Positions 62,667-64,000 of a DNA stretch of 64,000 bases are shown one piece after another (position 1 is the first letter of the stretch; each line of letters starts with the position of its first letter). The stretch is taken from NCBI GenBank assembly GCA_951812795.1, contig OX638325.1, forward strand, positions 1,178,001 to 1,242,000, given 5' to 3'. The notes below the pieces were generated by a model that was not told the DNA's origin, did no database searches, and was given only the letters and a program-made list of their open reading frames with translations. The stretch comes from an uncultured Dehalococcoidia bacterium (GTDB lineage Bacteria > Chloroflexota > Dehalococcoidia > Lucifugimonadales > Lucifugimonadaceae). The translations under genes were made by a program, and so were the position numbers.

Positions 62667-62767
62667 CTTGTAGAGGCAAGTTTCAAACCTGCCCGCCGGC
62701 TCCGTGCCGCTGTACTGATGAGTAGTTCACCTCGCTACGAAGAAGTAACCTCTCCCACCACCATGCG

Positions 62768-62808
62768 TCCCCTCTCCCGCTTAGCGGGAGCGGGTTAGGG
62801 TGAGGGCA
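62768..62808. repeat. CCCTCTCCCGC-type palindrome
   Basis: CCCCTCTCCCGCTTAGCGGGAG followed by CGGGTTAGGGTGAGGGC, just before the next start codon; it may supply transcript structure there. Confidence 0.85.
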
Positions 62809-62813
62809 CACCC

Positions 62814-63404
62814 ATGCAAACCGAAAACGCATCCGCGCACAACACAAAACGCACCCGACACGATCGCCACATCAACCGACCGTCGATGCGTAAAGATCGC
62901 GGCTTCGCCTGCATCGGACTCGACCGACCAACAGACCCCGTCAACGTCGGCCATGCGCTCAGAGCCGCATTTTGTTTCGACGCACGTTTGGTCATCATCG
63001 GCGGCGAAACGCCAAGTATCCGACTCTCAAAACTAACCACCGATCCGATGCGGTCATACAAACACATCCCAGTCATCAAATCGAAAGACCTGCTCAAAGC
63101 AGTCCCTGAAGACACCACCGTTGTCGGTATCGAACTCTGTGACGACGCCTCAACTCTTGTGGAATTCAAACATCCTGAACGCGCCTGCTACGTCTTCGGT
63201 CCCGAAAACGGCGTCCTCTCCGACGAAATTCTCGACCGATGCGCACACAAGGTCATGATCCCGACGATGGCATCCCTAAACCTCGGTATGACCGTGAACA
63301 TCGTCATGTATGACCGACTCGCCAAAGCGTGGCCAAAGCTGGTTGCGCGGCCCGCATGGATCGAAACTTCAAATGCGGACGTGGATGTCGGAACCAACCC
63401 GTGA
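62814..63404 (+). CDS. SpoU/TrmH-family RNA methyltransferase
   Basis: A SPOUT-class 2'-O-methyltransferase of about 196 residues. Motif 1 is PTDPVNVGHALRAAFCF (Asn for ribose), motif 2 YVFGPENGVLSDEILD and motif 3 MIPTMASLNLGMTVNIVMYDR, which form the trefoil-knot SAM site. The glutamate in FGPENG and the Ser-Leu-Asn of motif 3 are kept. The N-terminal 24 residues look non-conserved, so ATG 62886 (MRKDRGFACIGL) is a likely alternative start. The short form without an RNA-binding extension is similar to TrmL/YfiF-like proteins. The RNA target is unknown. Confidence 0.82.
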   Translation: MQTENASAHNTKRTRHDRHINRPSMRKDRGFACIGLDRPTDPVNVGHALRAAFCFDARLVIIGGETPSIRLSKLTTDPMRSYKHIPVIKSKDLLKAVPEDTTVVGIELCDDASTLVEFKHPERACYVFGPENGVLSDEILDRCAHKVMIPTMASLNLGMTVNIVMYDRLAKAWPKLVARPAWIETSNADVDVGTNP

Positions 63405-63454
63405 ATCTCCGCTATACGCCGCGCCGTTCGCGCATGGGTGATGTGCACAACCGC

Positions 63455-63486
63455 CGTCGTTCCGGTGAAAGCCGGAATCTAGAGGG
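63455..63486. repeat. Degenerate TTCCGG-TGAAAG-CCGGAA palindrome
   Basis: GTCGTTCCGGTGAAAGCCGG with the tail AATCTAGAGGGGC is a diverged member of the family at 1790 and 6640, located between the methyltransferase and MFS genes. Confidence 0.65.
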
Positions 63487-63510
63487 GCGGAGCAATCGCT
63501 CCGAATAGTT

Positions 63511-64000
63511 ATGCGAACAACACGCATGAAAGGCGTCTACTACGGCTGGTACATGCTCGCCGGCGCATCCCTGATGAATGCCTTTGGTGGCACCATCGTC
63601 TGGCAAGGCTTCGCCGTTTTCTTCATCCCGGTAGCCGAAACGCTCGGGATCACATATTGGCAGACCTCTCTCGCATTCGCACTCGCCCGCGCCGAAAACG
63701 GCGTCCTCGGACCAATCACCGGATGGGCACTCGACAAATTCGGGTACATGCCCCTCATCTTGGGCGGCACCGTCATCACCGGCATCGGCTACATCATCCT
63801 CTCGAAGGCGGAGACATATATCGCCTTCATGCTCATATATCTCTTCGTAATTTCCATCGGATCGTCCACCTCCTTCATGCAGGCTACTACCGCGGCCCTT
63901 AACACATGGTTTATTCGCTATCGCGGCCTCGTCATGTCCATCAACAGCGCCGCGTTTCGGGCTGGCGGCGCGATCATGATCCCGCTCATTTCCGTTGGCG
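63511..64000 (+). CDS. Major facilitator superfamily transporter, N-terminal part
   Basis: The frame from ATG 63511 (or 63526) runs off the window end. The first 163 residues have helices starting YYGWYMLAGASLMNAFGG, then IPVAETLGITYWQTSLAFAL and, in the conserved loop 2-3 region, GPITGWALDKFGYMPLILGG, the GxLaDrxGrrp-like MFS motif. More helices follow (IGYIILSK, FMLIYLFVISIGSS) and RYRGLVMSINSAAFRAGGA. It resembles oxalate/formate-antiporter-like or monocarboxylate MFS proteins, but the substrate cannot be set from this half. Confidence 0.83.
   Translation, partial: MRTTRMKGVYYGWYMLAGASLMNAFGGTIVWQGFAVFFIPVAETLGITYWQTSLAFALARAENGVLGPITGWALDKFGYMPLILGGTVITGIGYIILSKAETYIAFMLIYLFVISIGSSTSFMQATTAALNTWFIRYRGLVMSINSAAFRAGGAIMIPLISVG

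Overview
The window looks like chromosomal DNA of a GC-rich bacterium, most likely a member of the Chloroflexota (Dehalococcoidia/SAR202-type). The reasons are secreted proteins with Thr/Pro-rich stalks, an actinobacterial-style inositol-phospholipid gene set, SBP-rich peptide ABC transporters, an acidic repertoire of very large exported proteins, and intergenic spaces packed with several families of dispersed palindromes. The taxonomic call is inference; no rRNA is present.

Layout. 1-9.7 kb: the end of a restriction-type PD-(D/E)XK protein, an isolated peptide-transporter ATPase, a ceramidase-like protein that has lost its expected zinc-binding His motifs, tRNA-Gln(UUG), a dppD-dppF ATPase pair, a class III aminotransferase, an APS reductase behind a structured attenuator-type leader RNA, and a retropepsin-like protease. 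9.9-12.5 kb: a low-density accessory stretch that starts at a tRNA 3'-end relic and holds an APH-like kinase, gene fragments and HicBA-type toxin-antitoxin genes, one of them frameshifted. 12.7-17.7 kb: inositol lipid synthesis, with an inositol-3-phosphate synthase fused to a DNA-binding HTH domain, then (after 1.8 kb of repeats) a PimA-like mannosyltransferase overlapping a phosphatidylinositol-phosphate-synthase-like CDP-alcohol phosphatidyltransferase. 17.8-28 kb: an anchored zinc peptidase, then a minus-strand operon SBP-SBP-permease-permease-2-hydroxyacid dehydrogenase-gamma-glutamyltransferase. 28.2-29.3 kb: prfB with its programmed +1 frameshift.

29.4-52.6 kb is dominated by five paralogous exported proteins of 1215-1283 residues, all on the minus strand. 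The first two share a nearly identical promoter, leader, ribosome binding site and signal-peptide block of almost 390 bp in front of divergent bodies. Small accessory genes sit in the repeat-filled gaps: a DUF559 nuclease, a retropepsin plus small partner, and a GIY-YIG nuclease. 52.8-64 kb is mostly core: rho, pyrG, gatC-gatA with a lipoprotein and gamma-carbonic-anhydrase-like gene, argS, an AtzG-like protein coupled to a second amidase, a SpoU-type methyltransferase and the start of an MFS transporter.

The observations I rate highest are the surface-protein paralog array with its conserved 5' cassette, the HTH-inositol phosphate synthase fusion next to PI/PIM-type genes, the structured leader RNA of the APS reductase, and the coupled small protein plus retropepsin module. 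All functional statements are from sequence reading alone; no database search was run.
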